From NCBI GenBank assembly GCA_021786705.1, contig JAJYMV010000146.1:1-35753 (forward strand): a stretch of DNA of 35,753 bases, given 5' to 3'. A program made the translations under genes and the position numbers. Within the stretch, counting starts at the first letter, position 1. The number at the start of each line of letters is the position of its first letter. This document shows positions 24,836 to 33,450 of this stretch, in pieces. Origin of the DNA: a bacterium. GTDB lineage: Bacteria; Vulcanimicrobiota; Vulcanimicrobiia; Vulcanimicrobiales; Vulcanimicrobiaceae. Below the pieces are notes generated by a model. The model was not told where the DNA came from. It was given only the letters and a program-made list of their open reading frames with translations, and ran no database searches.

Positions 24836-26226
24836 ACGAGATCGATCTCGCATTCTCCGACGCCGTAACGCTCGGCCGCGAGATCGCTCGCAAGCGTATC
24901 TCTTCGCTCGAACTGACGAAACTCTACCTGGCGCGCCTCGAACGCTATGGCGCGCGCTTCGGTGCGGTGGTGACGATTCTCCACGAACGCGCATTACGAG
25001 AGGCGAAGGCCGCCGATCGCGCGCTCGCTCGCGGCGAGCGAAAGAGCCCCTTGCACGGCGTTCCGTATGGAGTGAAAGATTTGCTCGCCGCCGTCGGCGC
25101 GCCAACGACGTGGGGTGCCGCGCCGTACCGCGACCGCACCTTTGATTTCGATGGCGCGGTCGTCGAGCGATTGCACGCCGCAGGTGCCGTCCTCGTCGCA
25201 AAACTCGCGATGGTCGAACTTGCGGGCGCGTTCGGCTACAACGGCGCCGATGCGTCATTTACCGGTCCCGGAAGAACGCCGTGGAACCCGGAGTATTGGA
25301 GCGGCGGGAGTTCGAGCGGACCGGGCGCTGCAGTCGCCGCAGGGCTCGTCGGCTTTGCGATCGGGTCGGAGACGAACGGATCGATTTTAACGCCGAGCGC
25401 GATGTGCGGCGTCTCGGGGCTGCGCCCGACCTTCGGGCGCGTCAGCCGATACGGTGCGATGGCGCTGATGTGGAGTTCGGATAAGCTTGGGCCGATGGCG
25501 CGTTCGGCGCGCGATACGCTGGCGATTCTCCGCATCGTCGCCGGGAGCGATCCGCGCGACGACAGCACCCGCTCCGCGCCGCTCTACGCGCCGAAAAAAA
25601 CGCCGCGCGTTGCCGTCATCGTCGGAGCGCGCAAGCAAACGCAAGCGGCAGTGGTGAAGAACTTCGATGCCTCGCTCGCTGCAATCGCGGATGCGGTGAC
25701 GATCGCCGATGAGGTAAAACTCCCCGATCTTCCGTATGGCGCGACGATCGGCGCCTTGCTAAACGGTGAGAGCGCCGCGGCGTTCCGCGATCTCATCGAG
25801 AGCGGAAAGGCGCGCGAATTACGGTCCCCGGACGATCGTATCGGCGGATACGTTCAATACGAAACCCGCGCGGTCGATTACGTCGATGCGATGAGGCGGC
25901 GACGAGAGATCGTCGACGCCGTCGGGAAGACGATTGCCCCTTACGACGCGTTGTTGTTCCCCACGCTTCCGACCGTTGCATACCCGATCGGAACGCCTTT
26001 CGATAAGGTCTACCCCGACGCGCCCGGTGCGGTCGATCCGGTCACGCCCGGCAATCTCTGCGGCCTTCCGTCGATGAGCGTTCCCAACGGTTTCGGCGAA
26101 CACGGTTTGCCGACGGGTTTTGGAATGATGGCGAACCCGTGGCGCGAACGCGATCTCGTCGCGCTTGCGATGCACTATCAGGAGCGCACCACGTTCCACT
26201 CCATGCGCCCGCCCGGGGTCGAATAG
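24832..26226 (+). CDS. Amidase signature family hydrolase
   Basis: 464 aa of the GatA/amidase fold with Ser-cis-Ser-Lys catalysis. Lys is in GVPYGVKDLL (K82), the cis-Ser in WSGGSSSGPG (about S161) and the nucleophile in GSETNGSILTPSA (S184). The usual GG before the nucleophile is NG here. It lacks its own export signal, though the coupled upstream protein has a Tat signal, which raises the possibility of co-export in a folded complex. No gatB or gatC is nearby, so it is probably not the Glu-tRNA amidotransferase. The starting GTG overlaps the upstream stop. It abuts the convergent glycosyltransferase with no gap. Confidence 0.92.
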   Translation: MNEIDLAFSDAVTLGREIARKRISSLELTKLYLARLERYGARFGAVVTILHERALREAKAADRALARGERKSPLHGVPYGVKDLLAAVGAPTTWGAAPYRDRTFDFDGAVVERLHAAGAVLVAKLAMVELAGAFGYNGADASFTGPGRTPWNPEYWSGGSSSGPGAAVAAGLVGFAIGSETNGSILTPSAMCGVSGLRPTFGRVSRYGAMALMWSSDKLGPMARSARDTLAILRIVAGSDPRDDSTRSAPLYAPKKTPRVAVIVGARKQTQAAVVKNFDASLAAIADAVTIADEVKLPDLPYGATIGALLNGESAAAFRDLIESGKARELRSPDDRIGGYVQYETRAVDYVDAMRRRREIVDAVGKTIAPYDALLFPTLPTVAYPIGTPFDKVYPDAPGAVDPVTPGNLCGLPSMSVPNGFGEHGLPTGFGMMANPWRERDLVALAMHYQERTTFHSMRPPGVE

Positions 26227-27375
26227 TTACCCCTCGAGAACGCGTTCGTACGCTCGGCGCGTCGCCTTCGCCGCAAGGGCCCACGTGAATTCTTCGACGA
26301 TACGCGTCCGCGCGCGCGCGCGAAGCTCGGCGTCGCGTTCGTAGCGATGCCAGGCTCGGTGCGTCGCACGGAGGATCGACCATGCGTCGCAGGGGTCGCA
26401 GTAACTGGCCGCTTCGCCGAAGTACTCCGACTCGAATCCGAGATTTCCGACGACGATGGCGGTGTCGGCGAGTAACGCTTCTAGCGACGAGAGCCCGGGA
26501 GATTCAAAAAGGCTAGGGAGAAGGTGGACGCGTGCCGCTGCATAGAGATGGCGTAGTTGCTGCTGGGGAATAGCCGGATAATAATAGACTGGTGCCTTTC
26601 TTTTCGCTCCGAGATCGCGGAAGCGCGCAAAAATCTCGGGATCGGTCGCATCGCCAACGAATACGAGCGGGTACTCGGTATGCTTGAGTGCGAGCAGCAC
26701 GAAATCTTGTTGTTTGCGCGCGTCGAAACGCGCCGACATTAAGGCAAAGGGTGTCGAGCGAAGTTCGTCGGGAACCGCCGTCGCATCACCGGAGCCGAAG
26801 AGCGCTGCGTCGACGGCATTTGGAACGACCGCATGATTGCAAAAATCGCCGAGATAGGTGAAAATCGCCGCGAGTTCCATCCAGGAGTTTGGGAGGATAG
26901 TATCGATGCGGGCGAGGACGCCTCGGCATGCCGCCGTCGACGGATGTGCGGTCCACGCAGTGAGCGTAACGCCATCGACGGTGATATTAACGCTGCGCCG
27001 CGCGATCTGTTCCAAGATGTCGCGTGCGTTTTCGATATCGAGTGCTCCCCTGTCGGGCCTGCTTTCGAAGAGCCATCGGCGCGCCGCATGCATCCATCGC
27101 AGCGTGTGGTGCGGTGCCCAGATCGGCGAGAGGACGACGCGCACGCGTTCGCGGACCGGTGCCAGTGCGTCGAGCTGTCGGTCGAGAACCTCGGGCAAGT
27201 GCAAGCTCGTCCACAGATGGACGATATCGAAGTCCCCTTCCAGCGCACGCTCCGCTCCGGCGATCTCCACCTCGATACCGTCGGCGCGAAGTTCGCGCGC
27301 GGTCGCTTCCATCTGCACGACGTCGCCGCCGAAGACGCGGTGACCGTCGCCTCGCGGAACGAAAAGGACGCGCAT
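26227..27375 (-). CDS. GT-B glycosyltransferase (GT4-like)
   Basis: 382 aa. The N-terminal Rossmann domain begins MRVLFVPRGDGHRVFGGDVV with the glycine-rich acceptor loop GGDVVQMEATARELRADG. Mid-protein is VVPNAVDAALF (the usual N-G/A-V-D motif of GT4). The donor-binding half has FALMSARFDARKQQDFVLLA and the LLPSLFESPGLSSLEALLA region, a Glu-x7-Glu motif that binds the nucleotide-sugar phosphate. It should transfer a sugar to a cell-surface or lipid acceptor; substrate unknown. It starts 6 bp after the PilZ protein stop and is probably co-transcribed, suggesting c-di-GMP-linked surface polysaccharide production. Confidence 0.88.
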   Translation of the reverse strand: MRVLFVPRGDGHRVFGGDVVQMEATARELRADGIEVEIAGAERALEGDFDIVHLWTSLHLPEVLDRQLDALAPVRERVRVVLSPIWAPHHTLRWMHAARRWLFESRPDRGALDIENARDILEQIARRSVNITVDGVTLTAWTAHPSTAACRGVLARIDTILPNSWMELAAIFTYLGDFCNHAVVPNAVDAALFGSGDATAVPDELRSTPFALMSARFDARKQQDFVLLALKHTEYPLVFVGDATDPEIFARFRDLGAKRKAPVYYYPAIPQQQLRHLYAAARVHLLPSLFESPGLSSLEALLADTAIVVGNLGFESEYFGEAASYCDPCDAWSILRATHRAWHRYERDAELRARARTRIVEEFTWALAAKATRRAYERVLEG

Positions 27376-27381
27376 CGAGCG

Positions 27382-28263
27382 TTACTTTTCTCCGGTGCGC
27401 AAGCGACGCAGTTGCAGCGCGTGATTGAAACGAACGATTTCTTCGCGCGAATAGCCGTCGAGGTTCACGAACTCGACGCCGAACGAATTGCGGCCTTCGA
27501 CCGGCGCGAGCTTGGCCACCACCTGAGCGCGCGCAAAAATTTGGTCGAACGGGCGCCGATTATCGGGAACGCGGACGCGCCGTGCCCCGAACGGCGTAAT
27601 CTCGGTGCGCTCGCCGCCCTTTGGAAAAACGTCGAGGACCTCGTTGGGAAGGGTGAAGCGCAACTCGATCTCGCTACCGTCCTCGATCGCATCGCCGCAG
27701 ACCAAACGGATACCGCCCGCGCTGACGTCCGCACAGAACCCGTTCTGCCAGATCGAGCCGGGCCGACGGAATGAAATTGGAAACGAGACGCTCTGCCGTA
27801 AATCTTTGCGCCGTTGGTCGTTCTGCTGCGCGGGCCTTTCGTCGCGTGCGTGCGCGCGTGCGGCGGCTTCCCGTCGCTGCATCTCCATAATTTCGGCGAG
27901 CAATTGCTTGCGCTCGGCAGCCGAGACGCCGTCGAAGGTGATGCCGTATTCGTATCCCGCGCCGTCGGTTGGGGCTCTGCGCCCGGCAACGTGGCCGCGC
28001 AGGCGCAACGCCGCGCCACCGCTGCGCCGTAGTTCGAAGCGGATAACGCAATCACGATCGAGCAAAATCAGGGAACGAAGCCGGCAACCGGTCTCCGAGA
28101 TATCGATGAGCGTGCCGTAGACCTGAGCGGCTTTCCCACCCGCTTCGAACGAAATGGGAATCTCGAGCGACTGTCGGAACGTCGCCCGCTTCGGAGTCGC
28201 GTTTTCGCCGTTCGAGCGCGGAGGGTTGCCGGAGCCGCCCGAACCTCGCGTTATCCAGGACAT
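27382..28263 (-). CDS. Tandem PilZ-domain protein (predicted c-di-GMP receptor)
   Basis: 293 aa with two PilZ-like domains joined by a charged, Arg/Gln-rich linker (~125-150). Domain 1 has RATFR (RxxxR) and DISETG (D/NxSxxG). Domain 2 has RKDLR and DVSAGG. Both c-di-GMP-binding motifs are complete in each copy. No catalytic or membrane segment is present, so it is probably a soluble adaptor. AAGG precedes the ATG. It is upstream of the glycosyltransferase in the same direction, consistent with control of a surface polymer or motility, which is inference. Confidence 0.85.
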   Translation of the reverse strand: MSWITRGSGGSGNPPRSNGENATPKRATFRQSLEIPISFEAGGKAAQVYGTLIDISETGCRLRSLILLDRDCVIRFELRRSGGAALRLRGHVAGRRAPTDGAGYEYGITFDGVSAAERKQLLAEIMEMQRREAAARAHARDERPAQQNDQRRKDLRQSVSFPISFRRPGSIWQNGFCADVSAGGIRLVCGDAIEDGSEIELRFTLPNEVLDVFPKGGERTEITPFGARRVRVPDNRRPFDQIFARAQVVAKLAPVEGRNSFGVEFVNLDGYSREEIVRFNHALQLRRLRTGEK

Positions 28264-28317
28264 GCACGACCTTATTCACGGGGCGGCGGCCGAGACCCCT
28301 TAAGGAAGCGGCAACGA

Positions 28318-28348
28318 GCCGGGGCGCCCCATCGCGGGGCGCCCCGGC
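28318..28348 (-). terminator. Strong GC hairpin between IDH-family gene and PilZ gene
   Basis: A perfect 13-bp stem (GCCGGGGCGCCCC / GGGGCGCCCCGGC, loop ATCGC) lies 7 bp past the IDH-family stop. There is no U-tract on either strand, so it may be a Rho-assisted or stability hairpin rather than a classic intrinsic terminator. Confidence 0.6.
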
Positions 28349-28355
28349 GCAGAAC

Positions 28356-29450
28356 CTAGAGCGAGGACCAGACCTCGAGTTTGCGTTTCACGCCGTCGAT
28401 CACGGCGTCGGTGAATTCGGTGGTCGTCGCATGGCCGCCGAGATCGGCGGTGGCGACGCCGCCGTGAATCGCTTCGAGGGAGGCTTCGTAGATCGCGCGC
28501 GAAGCGTTGCTCGCGCGACGATCGTCGATGTATCCGAGCATCGCTCCCGCCGCTAAGATCATCGCCAGTGGGTTGGCGACGTTTTTTCCGAAGAGTCGCG
28601 GTGCGGTTCCGTGTGGGGCTTCGGCCATGACGATGCTGGGCTTGAATGCCTCGCCGGCTTCGGGAGAGCCCTCGAAGGAGAGAAGAACCGATTCGGCGCC
28701 CGCGATCGACCCGAAGAGTTGCATGACGAAATCGGAGAGACAATCACCGTCGCGGTTGAGCGAGGGTATGACGAGCGGATCGTCGCCGACCGAACTTAAG
28801 AGCAGCGCGTAGGTCGCGTCGATGAGCTGCGGTTCGTACGGTACGTCTTTGTTGCGATCGGCCGCCGCATCCATCTCTTCTTTCAGCATGCCTTCATAGA
28901 CCGGGCTGACCGTATACTTCGGGCCGCCGAAGACGCGCCCGCCGACTTTGCGGGCGTGCGCGAACGAATACTCGGAGACGTAGCGGCAGATCGTCCGCGA
29001 GATCGATTCGGTGCGGTAGGCGATCTCGTCGCCGTCCGCGCTCTCGCGCCATTCCTTCGCGCCATACGCGTCGCCGACGGCCATGCGCACGACGGCGATC
29101 GGCGCGTGGATGCCGCCGACCGGGCGTACGCGCGGCAGGCGACGGCCGGTGCGAACGATCACCTTGCCGTCGATCTCTTTGCGAAGAATCGCGTTGGGCG
29201 AGCCGACGTCGTCGCGCTGTTCGGGGGTGATCGTGGCGGCTTTGATGCCGAAGCGGTGCTTCCGCATCGCGGCGGCCGCCTCGTGGACCACCGCGTTATT
29301 TCCGCTCCGCCGGTTTTCCAGCGAGAGGTCGAAGCGCAGCAGCTCGAGATCGAGGTCGATCGTTTCGCGCGCGATGACGCGCAACGATTCCTCCAATAAT
29401 TCCTGTCCGGTTTGATCGCCCTCGAGGACGACGACGGTTGGCTTGCTCAA
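28356..29450 (-). CDS. Isocitrate/isopropylmalate dehydrogenase family protein, isocitrate-like
   Basis: 364-aa beta-decarboxylating dehydrogenase. It starts at a TTG (29450) with AGGAG 9 nt upstream. SPNAILRK matches the isocitrate-binding S-x-N-x3-R motif of E. coli Icd (SLNVALR), arguing for isocitrate or a close analogue over 3-isopropylmalate. The metal/cofactor signature appears as LNRDGDCLSD and the nucleotide segment as EAPHGTAPRLFGKNVANPLA (HGTAP loop). The C-terminus is GGHATTTEFTDAVIDGV. NAD versus NADP preference is not settled. It is divergent from ftsK with only 36 bp between starts. Likely role: TCA cycle oxidation of isocitrate to 2-oxoglutarate. Confidence 0.85.
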   Translation of the reverse strand: MSKPTVVVLEGDQTGQELLEESLRVIARETIDLDLELLRFDLSLENRRSGNNAVVHEAAAAMRKHRFGIKAATITPEQRDDVGSPNAILRKEIDGKVIVRTGRRLPRVRPVGGIHAPIAVVRMAVGDAYGAKEWRESADGDEIAYRTESISRTICRYVSEYSFAHARKVGGRVFGGPKYTVSPVYEGMLKEEMDAAADRNKDVPYEPQLIDATYALLLSSVGDDPLVIPSLNRDGDCLSDFVMQLFGSIAGAESVLLSFEGSPEAGEAFKPSIVMAEAPHGTAPRLFGKNVANPLAMILAAGAMLGYIDDRRASNASRAIYEASLEAIHGGVATADLGGHATTTEFTDAVIDGVKRKLEVWSSL

Positions 29451-29486
29451 AAGAACTCCTCGTACGATGACGAATGAAATCGCCCA
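29451..29486. promoter_or_regulatory. Very short divergent spacer, IDH-family / ftsK
   Basis: Only 36 bp separate the two start codons and this contains the IDH-family ribosome site. At least one promoter must therefore overlap the opposite coding region. I could not locate it. Confidence 0.4.
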
Positions 29487-31667
29487 ATGGCACGCGTGCG
29501 TCGTAAGGCAAGTTCGAGAGATCGCCTAAACTCGGAGATCGTCGGGCTTCTTGCGCTCGGATGCGCGCTGCTCTTCGGAATCGCGTTGGCGCTACCGCAG
29601 CATTCCGGCGAGATCGGGCGGTGGGGCGCCACGATGTTGCATCGCATCTTTGGTGATGGAGCCCCGCTTTTCCCGGTGCTCGTCGCTCTGATCGGCGCGA
29701 TCGTCTTTCTTGAAATCGACGTTCCGCGCTTGATTGCGACCTATGGCGGAGCCGCCGTCGCGTACTTTTTACTCGCCGATGCCGCCCTGGGAGCCCGGAG
29801 CGACCGTTCCGGAGGCATTCTCGGCGCCTCGATATGGTGGATGCTTCATCGACTCGTCGGCGGTCTCGGCGGTGCCGTTTTTCTCATCCTTGCGGCGATC
29901 GTGCTGACGATGTGGCTGGCGAACCTCAGCCTCAAGCGCGTTCTTGGGCTCCTCGCGCTCCTGCTCGCACGGATGCCTCGTCCCCAGGTGCGCATCCCCG
30001 AGTTCAAGATGCCGCAGTGGCGGATGCCGGATTTCTCGCGCCCCGCACTTCCCGCCGCGCTTCCGGAGCGGCCGCTCCCCGCAGCGCCGGAGCCGCCGCC
30101 TCGCCCCGAGCGAGCCGCCTACGACGAAAGCGCCGCCTATACCGAGCCGCCGCGCGCGCCGGTGCCGGCGCGCATTCCGGGCCCGGTCGAGGGTGAGTAT
30201 CAGGCCCCCGATCCGGCGGCACGGGCGCGGACCTATCGTCTCCCCGACCTCGCACTCTTCGATCCCCCCGCCCGACAGGTCGTCGACGAGAGCAATCGCG
30301 CACACGTCCTCGAGGATACCCTTGCCTCGTTCGGCGTCGGAGCGAAGGTCGTGCATATCGAGCGCGGTCCATCGATTACCCGATACGAATTGCGCCCGGA
30401 GCGCGGCGTCAAAATATCGCGCATCGCGTCGCTCGCCGACGATATCGCCCTCGCACTTGCTGCGACCAGCGTTCGCATCGAGGCGCCGATTCCCGGAAAA
30501 TCCGCGGTCGGCATCGAGGTTCCCAATGCGAATATCTCCGTCGTCGCGATTCGCGAGATACTCGAGGCACTTCCCAACCGCGGGCAGATCCCGCCGCTCT
30601 GGATGGCACTGGGCAAAGATATCACCGGCCGCCCGGTCTTCGGCGATCTCGGGAAGATGCCGCATCTTCTCGTCGCCGGTGCGACGGGTTCGGGAAAATC
30701 GGTCTGCCTCAACACCATCGTCGCCTCGCTACTCGTTGCAGCGACGCCCGACCAAGTACAGATTTTAATGATCGATCCAAAGCGCGTCGAGCTGACCGTC
30801 TATAACGGCATTCCGCACCTGATCAAAGAGGTCATCACCGATCCGAAGGTCGCGGCGGGTGCACTGCTGGAGATGACGCGCGAGATGGACGCGCGCTACG
30901 AACGGTTCGCGAAGGCGGGCGTGCGAAAGATCGAAGAGTATAACGCAAAGTACCCCGACGAGCGTCTACCCTTCGTGGTGATTATTATCGACGAACTCGC
31001 CGACTTGATGTTGGTCGCACCCTCGCGCGTCGAGACGACCATCATGCGTCTCGCACAACTCGCACGCGCCACCGGCATTCACCTCATCGTTGCGACGCAG
31101 CGCCCATCGGTCGACGTCATCACCGGGTTGATCAAAGCGAACATCCCTTCGCGCATCGCATTTGCGGTGAGTTCGCAGGTGGATTCGCGCACGATTCTCG
31201 ACCAGGCGGGCGCGGAGCGGCTGCTCGGGCGCGGCGATATGCTCTTTCTCCCCATCGACGCTCCGAAGCCGATGCGCGCGCAGGGCGCTTTGATATCCGG
31301 TCCCGAAGTGACGCGGCTCGTCGAGTTTTGGGCGCGACAAGCGCGCCCGGAGAATTTACTCGAAGTAGAACTCGTACCCGTCACCGACGAAGAAGAGAAC
31401 GGGAGGCGCGATGTCGATGCGCTCTGTTACGACGCCGCAAAATTCATCATCGAAAGCAACGTCGCGTCGACCGCCGCTCTTCAGGCGCAATTCTCGATCG
31501 GACATCCGCGCGCGGTACGCGTGATGAAACAACTCGAAGATTTCGGCGTCGTGGGGCCGCACGAGGGAACGAAACCGCGGAAAATCGCGCTCTCGCTCGG
31601 CGATTTGGAGTTGCTCGCGCCGCGCATGGGCAGGGGTGAAGGCTCGCAACAGGGGCTCTTCGACTGA
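29487..31667 (+). CDS. ftsK: FtsK/SpoIIIE DNA translocase
   Basis: 726 aa. Four N-terminal transmembrane helices (~15-160: IVGLLALGCALLFGIALAL; LFPVLVALIGAIVFLEI; and two more) target it to the septum. A Pro/Arg-rich linker covers ~170-260. The motor has Walker A VAGATGSGKSVCLN (from ~G398), Walker B FVVIIIDELADLM and the ATQRPSVDVITGLIKANIPSR block. The C-terminal winged-helix gamma domain (AAKFIIESNVASTAALQAQF, RAVRVMKQLEDFGVVGPHEG) reads KOPS/SRS polarity sites. It pumps chromosome termini across the septum during division. No clear ribosome site is seen. Its stop overlaps the PAP2 gene start (TGATG), so a co-transcribed run continues downstream. Confidence 0.96.
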   Translation: MARVRRKASSRDRLNSEIVGLLALGCALLFGIALALPQHSGEIGRWGATMLHRIFGDGAPLFPVLVALIGAIVFLEIDVPRLIATYGGAAVAYFLLADAALGARSDRSGGILGASIWWMLHRLVGGLGGAVFLILAAIVLTMWLANLSLKRVLGLLALLLARMPRPQVRIPEFKMPQWRMPDFSRPALPAALPERPLPAAPEPPPRPERAAYDESAAYTEPPRAPVPARIPGPVEGEYQAPDPAARARTYRLPDLALFDPPARQVVDESNRAHVLEDTLASFGVGAKVVHIERGPSITRYELRPERGVKISRIASLADDIALALAATSVRIEAPIPGKSAVGIEVPNANISVVAIREILEALPNRGQIPPLWMALGKDITGRPVFGDLGKMPHLLVAGATGSGKSVCLNTIVASLLVAATPDQVQILMIDPKRVELTVYNGIPHLIKEVITDPKVAAGALLEMTREMDARYERFAKAGVRKIEEYNAKYPDERLPFVVIIIDELADLMLVAPSRVETTIMRLAQLARATGIHLIVATQRPSVDVITGLIKANIPSRIAFAVSSQVDSRTILDQAGAERLLGRGDMLFLPIDAPKPMRAQGALISGPEVTRLVEFWARQARPENLLEVELVPVTDEEENGRRDVDALCYDAAKFIIESNVASTAALQAQFSIGHPRAVRVMKQLEDFGVVGPHEGTKPRKIALSLGDLELLAPRMGRGEGSQQGLFD

Positions 31668-32308
31668 TGCAGCGCATTGCGAAAGTTTCGCTGTTCTTCG
31701 CGAGTTCGATACTTGCGTACAACATCGCGTTTGCGATCGGCTCGTTCGTCGGACGATCGGCCGATCCGGCGCCGGTGATGGCGTTCGCGCGGGCGATCGT
31801 GGGAGTGCGCCCGCACCTCGCCTGGGATTTCACGCTGATCGGGCGCCCTGAGGTGCTCGCCCCGCTTGGGATCGCGCTGATCGTCGCGGCGTTCGTCTTT
31901 CGCGCCTGGAGCGGGCGGATCGCGTTTTCGCTCCTCTCGTTGCTTGCATCGTGGCGCTTGGATGCGTTCTTGCAGCACCTCTTCAAGCGGCCGCGTCGTA
32001 CCGATTGGGTGCTCCACCACGAAACCTCATTTTCGTACCCGAGCTCGCACGCGGCGATCGCCTGCGGGTTCTATCTCCTGTGGGCTTATTTCGTCGCGCG
32101 AAGCAACCTACCGGCGGCCGTGCGCGTCGCTCTTCCCGGCTCGCTCGTCTTGCTCTGGATCGCCATTCTCTGGTCGCGGCTCGCGCTCGGAGCGCACTAT
32201 CCTAGCGATCTCCTGGGCGGCACCTTCGTCGGTTTGGCGGCGATCTTCGCGCTTGCGGCGGTGGTCGAGACGATAAAGGTGGTAGGCGCCACCTCGCGGC
32301 GGGCATAG
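31667..32308 (+). CDS. PAP2-family membrane phosphatase
   Basis: 213 aa, about five or six transmembrane helices. Phosphatase motifs are C2 YPSSHAAIACG (catalytic His) and C3 SRLALGAHYPSD (nucleophilic His and Asp). The C1 region reads LQHLFKRPRRTD, where RP is present but the usual upstream Lys is Gln, so C1 is degenerate. Family members dephosphorylate undecaprenyl pyrophosphate, phosphatidylglycerophosphate or phosphatidic acid at the membrane; UppP-like carrier recycling is a reasonable guess. It is coupled to ftsK by TGATG and ends 11 bp before mqnE. Confidence 0.88.
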   Translation: MQRIAKVSLFFASSILAYNIAFAIGSFVGRSADPAPVMAFARAIVGVRPHLAWDFTLIGRPEVLAPLGIALIVAAFVFRAWSGRIAFSLLSLLASWRLDAFLQHLFKRPRRTDWVLHHETSFSYPSSHAAIACGFYLLWAYFVARSNLPAAVRVALPGSLVLLWIAILWSRLALGAHYPSDLLGGTFVGLAAIFALAAVVETIKVVGATSRRA

Positions 32309-32319
32309 CATCGTCGTCA

Positions 32320-33450
32320 ATGAGCGTTGCGACGGTGGCCGGCGACCCTACGCTGGCGAAGATTGAGGAAAAGATCGCGGCAGGTCTCTCGCTGTCGTTC
32401 GAGGATGGGCTCGCGCTCTACGCGACGCGCGATTTGCATACGTTGGGGCGATTGGCCCGCGAACAGAAAATGCGCAAGAGCGGGGACCGCGTCTATTACG
32501 TTCTGAATCGCTATATTAATTCGACCAACGTCTGCTACGCCGGGTGTACGTTCTGCTCGTTCGCCGCCGACGAGTTTAAGGAAAAAGCGCGCGTCTTTCG
32601 GATGACCCCGGATCAGGTTTTTGAAAAGGCGCTCGAGACCGGCCGGAACTTCAACCAATTACACATCGTCGGCGGGCACGACCCGCGCCAGCTTTCGTTA
32701 GATTATTGGCTGCCGCTGATGCGGCGCTTTAAGGCCGAGTTGCCGCACGTCCAGCTCTCCCTCTTTACCGCGGCCGAGATCGATTATATGGCGCGGCGCC
32801 ACCGCCTGAGCTATCCGGCGATCGTCGCTCGGCTCAAAGAGGCCGGGCTCGACAACGTCAACGGCGGAGCCGCCGAAATTTTCGCCGAGGAGACGCGCAA
32901 GAAGATCTGTCCGAATAAAGTGACCGCCGACCAATGGTTGGAGGTCCACGAAGAGCTCCATCGGCAAGGCGTCGCGAGTAACGCGACGATGCTCTACGGC
33001 CATATCGAGTCGATCGAGGATCGCATCGATCACCTGATCCGTTTGCGCGAATCGCAGCGACGGTCGCCGGGCTTTAATGCGTTCATCCCGCTCGCGTACC
33101 ATCCCGATGGGAACGAGTTGAGCTATTGCGGCTGGACCGGGGGCATCGACGACATTAAAACCTTTGCCGTCGCACGGCTGATGCTCGACAACTTCGATCA
33201 TATCAAGGCCTATTGGATGATCCAAGGGCTCCACGTCTGCCAAGTAGCGCTCGAATTCGGCGCCGACGATATGGACGGCACCCATGGGTCGACCGACGAA
33301 GAGATGATCTATCATGCTGCCGGAACGCGCTCGGGGCAGTACGTCGACGATCGCGAATTTCGACGGTTAATCGAGAACGCGGGGTACACCCCGGTGCGCC
33401 GCAATTCGACCTACCAGACGTTCGCGCACGACTGGAGCCCCGATGCTTAA
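32320..33450 (+). CDS. mqnE: Aminofutalosine synthase MqnE (radical SAM)
   Basis: 376-aa radical-SAM enzyme of the futalosine menaquinone route. It joins SAM-derived adenosyl radical to 3-[(1-carboxyvinyl)oxy]benzoate to form aminofutalosine. The [4Fe-4S] motif is CYAGCTFC (C72, C76, C79). Further MqnE marks are NRYINSTNVC, the LHIVGGHDPRQLSLDYWLPL segment, NGGAAEIFAEETRKKICPNK and ADDMDGTHGSTDEE. No strong ribosome site precedes the ATG. It overlaps mqnA by 8 nt. The window lacks mqnB and mqnD, which must lie elsewhere. Confidence 0.95.
   Translation: MSVATVAGDPTLAKIEEKIAAGLSLSFEDGLALYATRDLHTLGRLAREQKMRKSGDRVYYVLNRYINSTNVCYAGCTFCSFAADEFKEKARVFRMTPDQVFEKALETGRNFNQLHIVGGHDPRQLSLDYWLPLMRRFKAELPHVQLSLFTAAEIDYMARRHRLSYPAIVARLKEAGLDNVNGGAAEIFAEETRKKICPNKVTADQWLEVHEELHRQGVASNATMLYGHIESIEDRIDHLIRLRESQRRSPGFNAFIPLAYHPDGNELSYCGWTGGIDDIKTFAVARLMLDNFDHIKAYWMIQGLHVCQVALEFGADDMDGTHGSTDEEMIYHAAGTRSGQYVDDREFRRLIENAGYTPVRRNSTYQTFAHDWSPDA

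Noticed and set aside
26833-27774. 313-aa ORF on the plus strand
   Set aside because: Antisense to the glycosyltransferase and PilZ genes; no domain features.
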